From an uncultured Lachnospiraceae bacterium (GTDB lineage Bacteria; Bacillota; Clostridia; Lachnospirales; Lachnospiraceae), in NCBI GenBank assembly GCA_910579425.1, contig CAJTVL010000093.1:1-14921 (forward strand): a stretch of 14,921 nt of DNA. The letters are read 5' to 3'. This document shows positions 1 to 7,486 of the stretch, piece by piece (within the stretch, counting starts at the first letter, position 1; each line of letters starts with the position of its first letter). The notes under the pieces were generated by a model. The model saw nothing but the letters and a program-made list of their open reading frames with translations, was not told the DNA's origin and did no database searches. The position numbers and the translations under genes were made by a program.

Positions 1-2
1 AA

Positions 3-812
3 GTCTTCTTAAATGGGGAGAGAAGTCTGTGCCTGATCATAAGCGGAACCGGCTCCCTCCCGGCGGCTGCAGCGGTAAGCAGTATCTGCACAGAATACAA
101 GGCAGGAAGTCCAGAGTCAGAGGATTTTCTTTTAAATGTGGGTGTCTGCGGCCAGATCGGGAAGGAAAGTGTGCAAGACAAAGAAAAAACCTGTCATACG
201 GGAACGCCTTTTTTGTGCAACAAGATCAGCGAGCTCTCCACGGGCAAGACCTTCTATCCCGATCTTCTCTACCGCCACAGCTTTGCGGAGGCCCAGATCG
301 TTACCGGCCCCAGGCCATACGTGCAAATGGCTCCGGCCAAAACAAATTTTCCAGAGGAAGCAGATTTTTATCTCTACGATATGGAAGCGGCGGCAGTCTA
401 TCAGGCAGGCTCCTATTATCTGGGCCCGCATCAGATGAGCTTTTTAAAGACAGTATCTGACGATGGGAACTACAAGGATGTGACTCCCCGGCAGGTGGAA
501 GAGCTGATCGGCCGGAATATGGAAAACATAGCCGAATATATAGAAAACCTGCAGACCATCCTCCGGGAAGCGCCCCGGGATGAATTTTTTCAGGATCATG
601 CCCTGCAAAAGCAATTGGAAATGCTCTGCCTTGATCTGCATTGCTCCAGGACAATGTCCGAATCCCTCCGCCAGTATGTCCGCTGCTGCACTCTCTCCGG
701 TGTGGATTATGGTTCTGTTGTGGAAGAAATGTACCGGGAAGGAAAGCTTCCCTGTAAAGACAAACGGGAAGGAAAACAGTGTTTTGAAGAGCTTAAGAAA
801 CGATTACTATAA
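3..812 (+). CDS. MTA/SAH nucleosidase-like phosphorylase-superfamily protein (5' partial)
   Basis: The open frame runs in from the window edge, so the N-terminus is missing and 269 residues are visible. Two hallmarks of the purine nucleoside phosphorylase/MTA-SAH nucleosidase fold are present: a glycine-rich strand-loop ISGTGSLPAAAAVSS near the visible start, then YDMEAAAVYQA, which carries the Glu that contacts the ribose, followed by VSDDGN. Family members split adenosyl thioethers, and often 5'-deoxyadenosine, into adenine and a sugar. About 90 predominantly helical residues follow the usual domain end; I do not recognise this extension. A GTG at 138 is open in the same frame, but starting there would cut away the glycine-rich strand, so it is not the start. 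The 3' end overlaps the downstream splB start by 29 bases, which suggests co-translation. Family call is good; exact substrate is unknown. Confidence 0.82.
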   Translation, partial: VFLNGERSLCLIISGTGSLPAAAAVSSICTEYKAGSPESEDFLLNVGVCGQIGKESVQDKEKTCHTGTPFLCNKISELSTGKTFYPDLLYRHSFAEAQIVTGPRPYVQMAPAKTNFPEEADFYLYDMEAAAVYQAGSYYLGPHQMSFLKTVSDDGNYKDVTPRQVEELIGRNMENIAEYIENLQTILREAPRDEFFQDHALQKQLEMLCLDLHCSRTMSESLRQYVRCCTLSGVDYGSVVEEMYREGKLPCKDKREGKQCFEELKKRLL

Positions 813-1812
813 CCCATTTTTTTCTCATATTTATGTGGAAAAAGCCGTGCGGAACCACCCCAGAACAAAACGGATCCTGCAAAACTTTCCCAGGGCATCC
901 GTTATTTTGATCGACCACTATAAGGATGTGTTCTGCCGCAAAGGCCAGAATTTCATTTTACAACAATGCTCTCAGAACCTGATTCTGGCCGCAAAGCAGG
1001 GAAATCTGATCTACCCGGGGGCTCCTGTCTGCCAGAGCTTTGGAAACGAAAACTTTTATTATACCTCCTGCGTCATGAACTGTGTCTACGACTGCGAATA
1101 CTGCTATTTAAAGGGGATGTACCCCTCCGGAAATATGGTAGTTTTTGTCAATCTGGAGGATATTTTTCATGAGGTTAAAAAACTTCTGGAAGAGCGCGCC
1201 GTGTATCTGTGTATCTCTTATGACACGGATCTTCTGGCAATGGAACCGATCACCGGATATGTAAAGGAGTGGAATGCGTTCGCACAGACACAGACTGATC
1301 CGGCAGAGACGCTGAAGATCGAGATCCGCACCAAATCCGCGGACTGTCTGTTTTGGCAAAGGCACTCTCCGGCTGCCGGAATCATTTATGCCGTCACCTT
1401 ATCGCCCCAGGCCGTCATTGACGCCTGTGAGCATAAGACTCCTTCTCTGGCCCGCAGGCTTGCCAGCGCAAGAGAAGCCCTTCAAAGAGGCTTTTCTGTG
1501 CGGCTCTGCTTCGATCCCATGATTTATTGCAGAGATTGGAAGCATCAATACGGTGAAATGCTGCGCCAGGTATTCGCCGAGATCGATATGGATAGAATCA
1601 CGGATGTCAGCGTAGGGACTTTCCGCGTCTCGCAGGACTATCTGAAAAAAATGAGGAAAACCCGGCCCGGCTCGGCGGTGGTTCAGTTTCCCTACCAGAA
1701 TGATAACGGAGTGTATCACTACTCCAAAGAGCTGACAGAACAGATGGAAGGGTTTCTGGTGAATGCGCTGAAAAAGAAAGTCCCTGAGGAGAAAATATTC
1801 CTGTGGCAATGA
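784..1812 (+). CDS. splB: Spore photoproduct lyase (radical SAM DNA repair enzyme)
   Basis: This is a 342-residue protein if translation starts at the TTG at 784, the same size as Bacillus SplB. The enzyme reverses the UV-induced thymine dimer of spore DNA during germination, using a 4Fe-4S cluster and S-adenosylmethionine. The cluster motif is CVYDCEYC, with Cys at residues 100, 104 and 107. A further Cys at 143, in YLCISYDTDLLA, matches the hydrogen-donor Cys known in SplB, so the protein looks catalytically complete. The N-terminal block NPFFSHIYVEKAVRNHPRTK is typical of clostridial homologues. The frame is open back to an ATG at 580, but that extension lies over the nucleosidase gene and resembles nothing. 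The AGGAAAA stretch just upstream of 784 is a modest ribosome binding site, so the start is less sure than the family. The upstream nucleosidase could clear 5'-deoxyadenosine or related SAM products. Confidence 0.88.
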   Translation: MKSLRNDYYNPFFSHIYVEKAVRNHPRTKRILQNFPRASVILIDHYKDVFCRKGQNFILQQCSQNLILAAKQGNLIYPGAPVCQSFGNENFYYTSCVMNCVYDCEYCYLKGMYPSGNMVVFVNLEDIFHEVKKLLEERAVYLCISYDTDLLAMEPITGYVKEWNAFAQTQTDPAETLKIEIRTKSADCLFWQRHSPAAGIIYAVTLSPQAVIDACEHKTPSLARRLASAREALQRGFSVRLCFDPMIYCRDWKHQYGEMLRQVFAEIDMDRITDVSVGTFRVSQDYLKKMRKTRPGSAVVQFPYQNDNGVYHYSKELTEQMEGFLVNALKKKVPEEKIFLWQ

Positions 1813-1831
1813 TGCGGGACTTACTTCACTT

Positions 1832-3613
1832 CTATTGATACCACTTTGCCTGGGCCTGGTACATGGCATAGTAATCTCCCCTTTTTGCCATAAGCTCCTG
1901 GTGGTTGCCATCCTCTATAATGCGTCCGTCCTTGAAAAACAAAATACGGTCTGCCAGCCGGGTGATGCCCAAACGATGGGAAATGAGCAGAGCGGTCTTC
2001 TCGCCGGTAAGCCGGGAAAAATCCCGATAAAGCCTGGTTTCGGCTACGGGATCCAGGGCTGCGGTGGGCTCGTCTAAGATCAGAATCTTTGCCTGAGCTC
2101 TGTAAAGCGCCCGCAAAAGGGCAATCTTCTGCCACTGGCCTCCGGAAAGGGTATTTCCCCCCTGACTCAAATGCCCCAGCATTCCGTCAAGTCCTCCCGG
2201 CTGTTCCAGGATCACATCCTCTACATGGATCTGCTTTGCCATGTCCAGTATCTCATCATCGGGGAGGCGGCGTCCAGCGTCAGAAACCGTAATATTCTCC
2301 CGCAGGCTTGCCTCGTAATGGGCAAAATCCTGAAAAATCACGGAAATGCTCCGGCGCAGCATACGTTTATGTTCTTCCATATCCATCCCGCCAATTTTTA
2401 CCTTTCCCTGATCCGGCGTAAACATGCCGGTAAGGAGGCTGATAAAGGTGGATTTCCCGGAGCCGTTCTGTCCCACCACGGCTATTTTTTCCCCCGCCGC
2501 TACAGACAGGCAAATGTTATGCAGCACCTCCCTGTCAGTACCCGGATAAGTGAATGAGACATGATCGAATTCTATGTCATACCGCTCCGGTTTTTTCGCG
2601 CCCTCCTCTTCCTCTTTTTCATCCCTTTCCAGGTCTTCCATGGCAAAAAATTCATTCATATAGGAGAGACTGGCCGAAAACCGGGCAAACGCCGTAAAAA
2701 TATTACCCGCCGCCTGCTGGAGCCTGCCTGTCAAAGTATATACCAATGTAAAAACGCCAAGCCCAAGGGCCGGGTTTAAGCAGATTGCCCTGGCTGTGAC
2801 AAGCAGAACGGCCAGATAGACACCGCTTCTCAAAAAATCCGCCAGCAGATTAAATCTTAAATGCTTTGCCACCAGTTTGTTTTTCTTTTGGATATAGGCG
2901 TCTGCCACCGCCCGCCAGCGGGCTTTCAGATAATCCCCCAGTTCATAGTGGCGTACCTCCTGGATTCCGTGGTCGGAGGAAGTACACAGATGGAACATAT
3001 GGATTGCAAGAGCCCCCTCCTCCATCCACTTTGTGCGGAACCGGAACGTCTCATCCGACTGAAGGAAAGACAGGACGATTGCCGGAGCGCTGGTGATCAT
3101 CAGGATAAAAACCAATGCCGGATGAACCGCCCACAGCGCCGCTGCCGCGCTGAAAAAGACAATAAGCTGGTACAGGGCGGTAAACAGTCCCTGTACGCTT
3201 GCCGCCATTTCCTCACTGGCATGAGAGTCTGCAAATTCCATTTTTTTCAGGAAATCATCCCGGTTTTCCAGATAGGAGTAATGGACAAAGCACAGATTCC
3301 TCAAAAGCTTCTCTTTCACATACATCCGCATTTTGTACCTGTCATTAACTTCCACATAGTCAGACAGAAAATCCATCAGAAGCTGCAGCAAAAAAATGGC
3401 TCCCAGCCACAGTAAATCCTCCATTGTCCGGCCAAAGTCGCCCCCTTGCCCCTCAGACATCGCCATAAGGCCATCCGTCAGCTTCTGCAGTTGCCTTGCA
3501 AGCAAAAGCGGAAGTAAGGCGGCCGGGATTCCAAGCATTCCGATCGTAAGGGAAAAGGCTCCCTTGATCCTGAGGCCAAGCCCCAGGGCTTTCCATACAA
3601 CTGTTTTTTTCAT
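1832..3613 (-). CDS. ABC exporter half-transporter (TMD-NBD fusion), second subunit
   Basis: This 593-residue protein has an N-terminal type-I exporter transmembrane domain, with hydrophobic stretches at roughly 20-40, 65-82, 145-185 and 255-300. A C-terminal ATPase domain follows. Seen directly are Walker A GQNGSGKST (381-389), Q-loop Gln 428, signature LSGGQ (489-493), Walker B ILILDEP (510-516) and the switch His in LISHR (546). All catalytic residues are intact. An acidic linker DEKEEEEGAK joins the domains. The ATG lies in an ATGA overlap with the stop of the upstream ABC gene, so the two are translationally coupled and probably form a heterodimer. The gene ends 19 bases from convergent splB with no clear terminator between. 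Substrate is unknown; peptides, lipids and drugs are all possible. No C39 peptidase domain is present. Confidence 0.9.
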   Translation of the reverse strand: MKKTVVWKALGLGLRIKGAFSLTIGMLGIPAALLPLLLARQLQKLTDGLMAMSEGQGGDFGRTMEDLLWLGAIFLLQLLMDFLSDYVEVNDRYKMRMYVKEKLLRNLCFVHYSYLENRDDFLKKMEFADSHASEEMAASVQGLFTALYQLIVFFSAAAALWAVHPALVFILMITSAPAIVLSFLQSDETFRFRTKWMEEGALAIHMFHLCTSSDHGIQEVRHYELGDYLKARWRAVADAYIQKKNKLVAKHLRFNLLADFLRSGVYLAVLLVTARAICLNPALGLGVFTLVYTLTGRLQQAAGNIFTAFARFSASLSYMNEFFAMEDLERDEKEEEEGAKKPERYDIEFDHVSFTYPGTDREVLHNICLSVAAGEKIAVVGQNGSGKSTFISLLTGMFTPDQGKVKIGGMDMEEHKRMLRRSISVIFQDFAHYEASLRENITVSDAGRRLPDDEILDMAKQIHVEDVILEQPGGLDGMLGHLSQGGNTLSGGQWQKIALLRALYRAQAKILILDEPTAALDPVAETRLYRDFSRLTGEKTALLISHRLGITRLADRILFFKDGRIIEDGNHQELMAKRGDYYAMYQAQAKWYQ

Positions 3614-5460
3614 CAGGCCTTCTCCTCCGTTTCATACCACTGGGCCTGTTCCCTGAAAAATCCGGCATAGATCCCGTTTTTCTCCATCAATTCCTCATGA
3701 GTTCCCACTTCGGCCAGATTCCCCTTATCGAGGACAAAAATTCTGTCCGCCATACGGGCGAATCCAACCCGGTGGCTGATCAGGATGGCAGTCCGCCCTT
3801 TGGTTTTTTTCTTAATATTCTGAAACTGCTCCATCTCGGCAATCGGGTCCAGGGCCGCGGCAGGCTCGTCAAAAATCAGAATTTCCTTATCGCTCATATG
3901 GGTACGGGATACGGCTATTTTCTGCTGCTCTCCTCCTGAGAGCAGTACCCCTGATTTGCGCACATCCTTTCTGATCCATTGCTCCAAACCCTCCGGGCAT
4001 TTTTCCAAAAGAGAAAGCGCTCCGCCCTTTTCCATGGCCTCACAGATCAAGGCATCCTCCTTTAAATGCTTCAAACTGCCAAACCCCACATTTTCCCGCA
4101 GGGTCAGGTGAAAGAGATAAAAATCCTGAAAAAACATACCGATAAAATGGTTGATGCTCCCCTGCGGGTATTCCTTATAATTTTTCCCGTAAAAAAGCAG
4201 TTCTCCTTTGTCCGGCCGGTAAAAGTCTGCAAGAAGCTTGACCAGCGTGGATTTTCCGCTGCCATTACATCCCACCAACGCAATGGTTTCCCCCTTTTTG
4301 ATCTGAAAATTCAGTCCGTGGAGAACCTCATTTTTCCCGTCATAGGAAAAACCCAGGCCCTTCCCCTCAAAAACAACATCTGACAGCGCCTGCTGCCTGT
4401 ACGTGACAGCGTCGATGGCCTCCCAGTTTAAAACCCTTTCCGCCCCCCTTGGAACACGGGTCAGAAAACGATGCTGCAGGGTCAGCGCCTGCAATCCTCT
4501 GAGGGCTTCAAAGAGAGAATCCGAAAGAATTTTGCCCGCATTGGCAAGATTTTCCCCCAACAGATAAAGCATGAGGAAAACATCCACCTTAAGCCTTCCC
4601 TCCGCTACCTGATAAACCGAAAAGGTAAGCATCAGGAGAATGGAAAGGTAGATGCACCCTTTCAGAACGGAATTCAGCCGGATTCTTGTCAGATCATACC
4701 GGGTATCGAACCGGGATACCTTTTCATAGGCCAAATGCCAGTTCCTGAGCATTTTTTCCTGATTCCCATAGACGCGCAGTTCCTTAGCTGTGCCGGGCTT
4801 TTTCATCTCTCTGCTGTAATATTCCGACTCTGCCACGAGAGTCCTGTGTTTGATATTGTCAATCACCAGCCTTGACGAAAAACGAATATTCAAAAGCAAT
4901 GAGAGCAGAAAATACAGGACGGCCACACTCCCAATGGGCGGCGACACCCGAAAGGAGCTGGCGATCAGGGACAAAACCGTAACACTTTTCATGACAGTGA
5001 TACATCCGTGGCTGAGCAGATCCGTCAGTCCTCCGCTTCGGTAGAGGCAATATTGATAATCATCATAAAATTCCTTATCCAACAGCGTTTTCATATCCAC
5101 CTTCCGAATGCTGTCCATCATATATTCCTGCATTCCAAAGTAATATCTGTCATACATTTCCATATACAGAAAATTTCCGTTGATTCGATTTGAAAGTCCA
5201 TTCACGGTCAAAATGATTCCCAGCAGGATAATCGGCATGGCAATCTCGGCAAAATCCCCTTTTCCGGAAGAAAGAAAAGCCGACAAAGCCGCCACTGCCC
5301 TTCGATTATAAAAAAGGGCGGCCGAGGGAAGGAGCGCCAGCAATCCGCTGAAAAGAAGCCAGAAAATCAAAATCAGAGGGTTGATATGGAAAGCAGTCTT
5401 AATCGCCCACAGCAGTACCGTAATATTCTGTTTTGCCAAAACGAGATATTTTCTTTTCAT
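3613..5460 (-). CDS. ABC exporter half-transporter (TMD-NBD fusion), first subunit
   Basis: The 615-residue product has the same TMD-NBD architecture as its downstream neighbour but is clearly divergent from it. Membrane segments lie near residues 15-50, 72-90, 155-195 and 265-300. The ATPase domain shows Walker A GCNGSGKST (397-405), Q-loop Gln 445, signature LSGGE (507-511), Walker B EILIFDEP (526-533) and switch His 563 in ISHR. Its active-site motifs therefore appear complete. GGGAGG sits six bases upstream of the ATG and is encoded inside the 3' end of the regulator gene, whose stop overlaps this start as ATGA. Together with the next gene it probably forms a heterodimeric exporter controlled by the LytTR protein. 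Homologous pairs are often linked to peptide or antibiotic export, but no precursor peptide gene is visible here. Confidence 0.9.
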   Translation of the reverse strand: MKRKYLVLAKQNITVLLWAIKTAFHINPLILIFWLLFSGLLALLPSAALFYNRRAVAALSAFLSSGKGDFAEIAMPIILLGIILTVNGLSNRINGNFLYMEMYDRYYFGMQEYMMDSIRKVDMKTLLDKEFYDDYQYCLYRSGGLTDLLSHGCITVMKSVTVLSLIASSFRVSPPIGSVAVLYFLLSLLLNIRFSSRLVIDNIKHRTLVAESEYYSREMKKPGTAKELRVYGNQEKMLRNWHLAYEKVSRFDTRYDLTRIRLNSVLKGCIYLSILLMLTFSVYQVAEGRLKVDVFLMLYLLGENLANAGKILSDSLFEALRGLQALTLQHRFLTRVPRGAERVLNWEAIDAVTYRQQALSDVVFEGKGLGFSYDGKNEVLHGLNFQIKKGETIALVGCNGSGKSTLVKLLADFYRPDKGELLFYGKNYKEYPQGSINHFIGMFFQDFYLFHLTLRENVGFGSLKHLKEDALICEAMEKGGALSLLEKCPEGLEQWIRKDVRKSGVLLSGGEQQKIAVSRTHMSDKEILIFDEPAAALDPIAEMEQFQNIKKKTKGRTAILISHRVGFARMADRIFVLDKGNLAEVGTHEELMEKNGIYAGFFREQAQWYETEEKA

Positions 5461-6173
5461 TTCATGCCTCCCTCCCCGTACAAACTTTTTACCTGTGTAA
5501 GAACCTGCTTTCGGCGGCTTCGGCTCACGGGAATCTCCGCCCCGTTGGTCAGTCTCAGGATACTTCCTTCCAGCTTCTGAAAGTAACGCAGATTCACAAT
5601 ATAGCCGGCATGGCAGCGGGCAAAAGACAGCCCTGAAAGAAGCTGTTCGTGCTGTTTCATCTGCTTATTGCTTGGAATATCCTCCCTGCCTGTATGAATC
5701 ATGGTTTTCCTGCCGCAAGTCTCAATATACAAAATCTGATGGAGATAAATTTTATACAGTCCTTTCTTATTTTCTTCCAGAAAGGAAAGGGATTCAAAGC
5801 TGTCTTTTTCTTCCCGCACATGGGAGAGTTCCCGGCAGAATTTGGCATAGCTTAAGGGTTTGAGCAGATAGCTGCTTGCCCCCGCCTCATAAGCCTCCAA
5901 CACATAAGAAAGCACTGTGGTGAGAAATACAATGCGAACCTGGGAATCCTGTCTTTTAATATGCTCCGCAATCTTAAGAGCGCTGATATTTCGAAACGGA
6001 ATTTCCAGAAAAATCAAATCCATATCCAACATATAGTTTTTCAAAAGCTTCTCCCCTGTGTTGTAAGAGAGCAGCCTGAGCTCCACCCCCGTCTCGGCAT
6101 GATACTGTTCCACAAAACCGGCGATCAGGCTCCGAACCGTCTGCTCCCCGTCACAGATTCCAACGACAATCAT
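5457..6173 (-). CDS. LytTR-family response regulator with degenerate receiver
   Basis: This 238-residue DNA-binding regulator has an N-terminal receiver (about 1-115) and a C-terminal LytTR domain (about 135-235). The LytTR part shows the typical FARCHAGYIVNL stretch and LTNGAEIPVSRSRRK. In the receiver, Asp 8 of the acidic pair is kept but the next residue is Gly, giving CDGE rather than the usual CDDE. The phosphoacceptor position in LIFLEIPF is Glu 57 rather than Asp. Thr 85/86 and Lys 105 (LLKP) are retained. I chose the ATG at 6173 because AAGGAG sits eight bases upstream and the protein then starts at the first receiver strand. The frame is open to a GTG at 6239 with no good ribosome binding site. 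The stop overlaps the ABC gene start by ATGA. No histidine kinase gene is nearby, so phosphorylation-independent control is possible. Confidence 0.87.
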   Translation of the reverse strand: MIVVGICDGEQTVRSLIAGFVEQYHAETGVELRLLSYNTGEKLLKNYMLDMDLIFLEIPFRNISALKIAEHIKRQDSQVRIVFLTTVLSYVLEAYEAGASSYLLKPLSYAKFCRELSHVREEKDSFESLSFLEENKKGLYKIYLHQILYIETCGRKTMIHTGREDIPSNKQMKQHEQLLSGLSFARCHAGYIVNLRYFQKLEGSILRLTNGAEIPVSRSRRKQVLTQVKSLYGEGGMK

Positions 6174-6260
6174 GGCCTGCTCTCCTTGTTCCGGGTCTCC
6201 ATCCTCTCCAGTATCCGTCATGTTCATAAAACCTTTCACAACGTCTGGCTCGTGGGAAGC

Positions 6261-6289
6261 ATTATAAAGAAAAAATGTGATGTTGTAAA
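6261..6289 (-). promoter_or_regulatory. Sigma-A-like promoter of the LytTR-ABC operon
   Basis: On the minus strand, -35 TTTACA (6284-6289) and a perfect -10 TATAAT (6261-6266) are separated by exactly 17 bases. Transcription would begin near 6254, giving a leader of about 80 bases before the ATG at 6173. It faces away from the SDR promoter, so 6174-6456 is a shared divergent control region. That region also holds a small palindrome CGGCC-ACG-GGCCG at 6338-6350. No clear LytTR operator pair was recognised. Confidence 0.7.
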
Positions 6290-6394
6290 GAAAAACAGAA
6301 TAGTTGGTATTTTAAAGGGGATAAGTGGTTCTATAAGCGGCCACGGGCCGTGCAGAGCAATGATGAGCGGCAGGCAGAAATCTCCCTGCTTTTC

Positions 6395-6423
6395 TTGAAA
6401 GAGAAAAAGAATCAGGTTATATT
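6395..6423 (+). promoter_or_regulatory. Sigma-A-like promoter of the SDR gene
   Basis: TTGAAA (6395-6400) and TATATT (6418-6423) are separated by a 17-base spacer. Transcription would start near 6430. AAGGAG at 6442-6447 lies nine bases before the SDR ATG at 6457, so promoter, leader and ribosome binding site are all well placed. Confidence 0.75.
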
Positions 6424-6456
6424 ATACTATGAAAGTTCAGGAAGGAGCATGGAATT

Positions 6457-7158
6457 ATGAAGAAAGACACAGCAATCGTCACCGGAGCATCCTCCGGCAT
6501 CGGGCTTGAGATCAGCAAGGTTCTCTGCCGTCTTGGCTACGAGGTGTTTGGGATCGGGAGAAATTTTGATAAAGATAAAGAACTTACAGCGGAAAGCTTC
6601 CATCCAATCCTCTGCAACCTGCTGGATACGGAAAAGCTCTGCGAAACCATAAAGGAAATTTCCTCAGATCACCATATGACCATGCTGGTCAATAATGCCG
6701 GCACGGCTTACTATGGCCTGCACGAAGAACTCAACCCCAAAAAGATACAGCAGATGGTAAGAACCAATCTCGAGGTTCCCATGATTCTCACCTGCCTGCT
6801 GCTCCGGGAGCTCAAGAAAAATAAAGGCTATGTGATCAATATATCCTCCGTCACGGCAGGCAGTTCCAATCCCCACGGGTGTGCCTACGGCGCTACCAAG
6901 GCCGGGCTTTCCAGCTTTTCCCGCAGCCTCTTTGACGAGGCCCGCAAGTACGGTGTAAAGGTAGTGACCATTTCCCCGGACATGACCCAGACAAACCTCT
7001 ATCGCAACGCAAACTTTAAAGAGAGCGATGATATACAGTCCTATCTGATGCCCCAGGAAGTGGCAAAGGCTGTGGAGTTTGTATTGAGCCAGCGGGACGG
7101 GCTTGTAATTTCAGATATTACCCTAAAGCCGCAGATTCATCGGATTGGGAGGAAATAA
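6457..7158 (+). CDS. Short-chain dehydrogenase/reductase (classical SDR)
   Basis: The 233-residue protein is a compact classical SDR, an NAD(P)-dependent oxidoreductase with a Rossmann fold. The cofactor glycine motif TGASSGIG is at 9-16, NNAG at 79-82 and the structural Asn at 104. The catalytic Ser is about 131 (NISSVTAG), and Tyr 144 and Lys 148 lie in YGATK, so the catalytic tetrad is complete. The substrate cannot be read from the sequence; small clostridial SDRs of this type are usually annotated only generically. It is a single-gene unit with its own promoter, divergent from the LytTR-ABC operon. Its last 120 bases recur at 9171-9290 with 6 differences by eye, showing that a second, now broken, copy once existed in this neighbourhood. 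Confidence 0.9.
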   Translation: MKKDTAIVTGASSGIGLEISKVLCRLGYEVFGIGRNFDKDKELTAESFHPILCNLLDTEKLCETIKEISSDHHMTMLVNNAGTAYYGLHEELNPKKIQQMVRTNLEVPMILTCLLLRELKKNKGYVINISSVTAGSSNPHGCAYGATKAGLSSFSRSLFDEARKYGVKVVTISPDMTQTNLYRNANFKESDDIQSYLMPQEVAKAVEFVLSQRDGLVISDITLKPQIHRIGRK

Positions 7159-7459
7159 TTTTTGAGGGGAGCCGCCCTCCTGGCTGCTTCCGGGCTTTAA
7201 CTTTACGGTGGTATCCTTCTTGTCCGTTGTGCCCGGGATCAGATTGCCGTCCTTATCTCTGAGGGTGTAATAGTAAGCGATCTGATCCGCTCCGGCTGCG
7301 TTCGGGTTGTCCAATGCAGGCGCCTGGATCCTGATCCATTTGCGTCTGTCCACAGTTACGGATTCCGCTGCGCCGAGATTTTTCAAGCCGCTCGGCAAAG
7401 GTAGCGGCTGCACTGGGCCGAAGGAACACCGCCGCCGCGATGCCGCCTGCCCAGAGCAC
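7123..7459 (-). pseudogene. Possible decayed coding remnant downstream of the HipA-like gene
   Basis: The 328 bases between the SDR stop and the HipA-like stop hold no intact gene. On the minus strand, two overlapping frames read like pieces of one protein. The frame from 7459 starts with a hydrophobic LWAGGIAAAVFL segment. The frame from 7413 to 7123 contains AYYYTLRDKDGNLIPGTTD and KKDTTVKLKPGS, which resemble an extracellular beta-rich domain. They would join only through a frameshift near 7390-7410. The second frame runs on into the convergent SDR 3' end, as expected for a truncated gene. I do not recognise the family, and both frames may be chance open frames. Confidence 0.3.
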
Positions 7460-7486
7460 GCAGCAAAATCACTCTTTCACGCGCTG

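Noticed and set aside
580..783. Upstream extension of the splB frame starting at an ATG at 580
   Set aside because: It overlaps the nucleosidase coding region, reads as low-meaning sequence and would add 68 residues to a protein that otherwise matches the known SplB length.
6370..6394. GCAGG/CCTGC hairpin followed by T-rich sequence as a terminator
   Set aside because: Only five pairs with a ten-base loop, and no plus-strand gene precedes it.
6360..6398. Twelve-codon open frame in the divergent region that could be a peptide cargo of the ABC exporter
   Set aside because: No ribosome binding site, no leader-like features, and its end overlaps the SDR promoter -35.
7164..7179. GAGGG/CCCTC hairpin after the SDR stop as a terminator
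   Set aside because: The T-run lies before the stem on the plus strand and is an A-run on the minus strand, so it fits neither direction.
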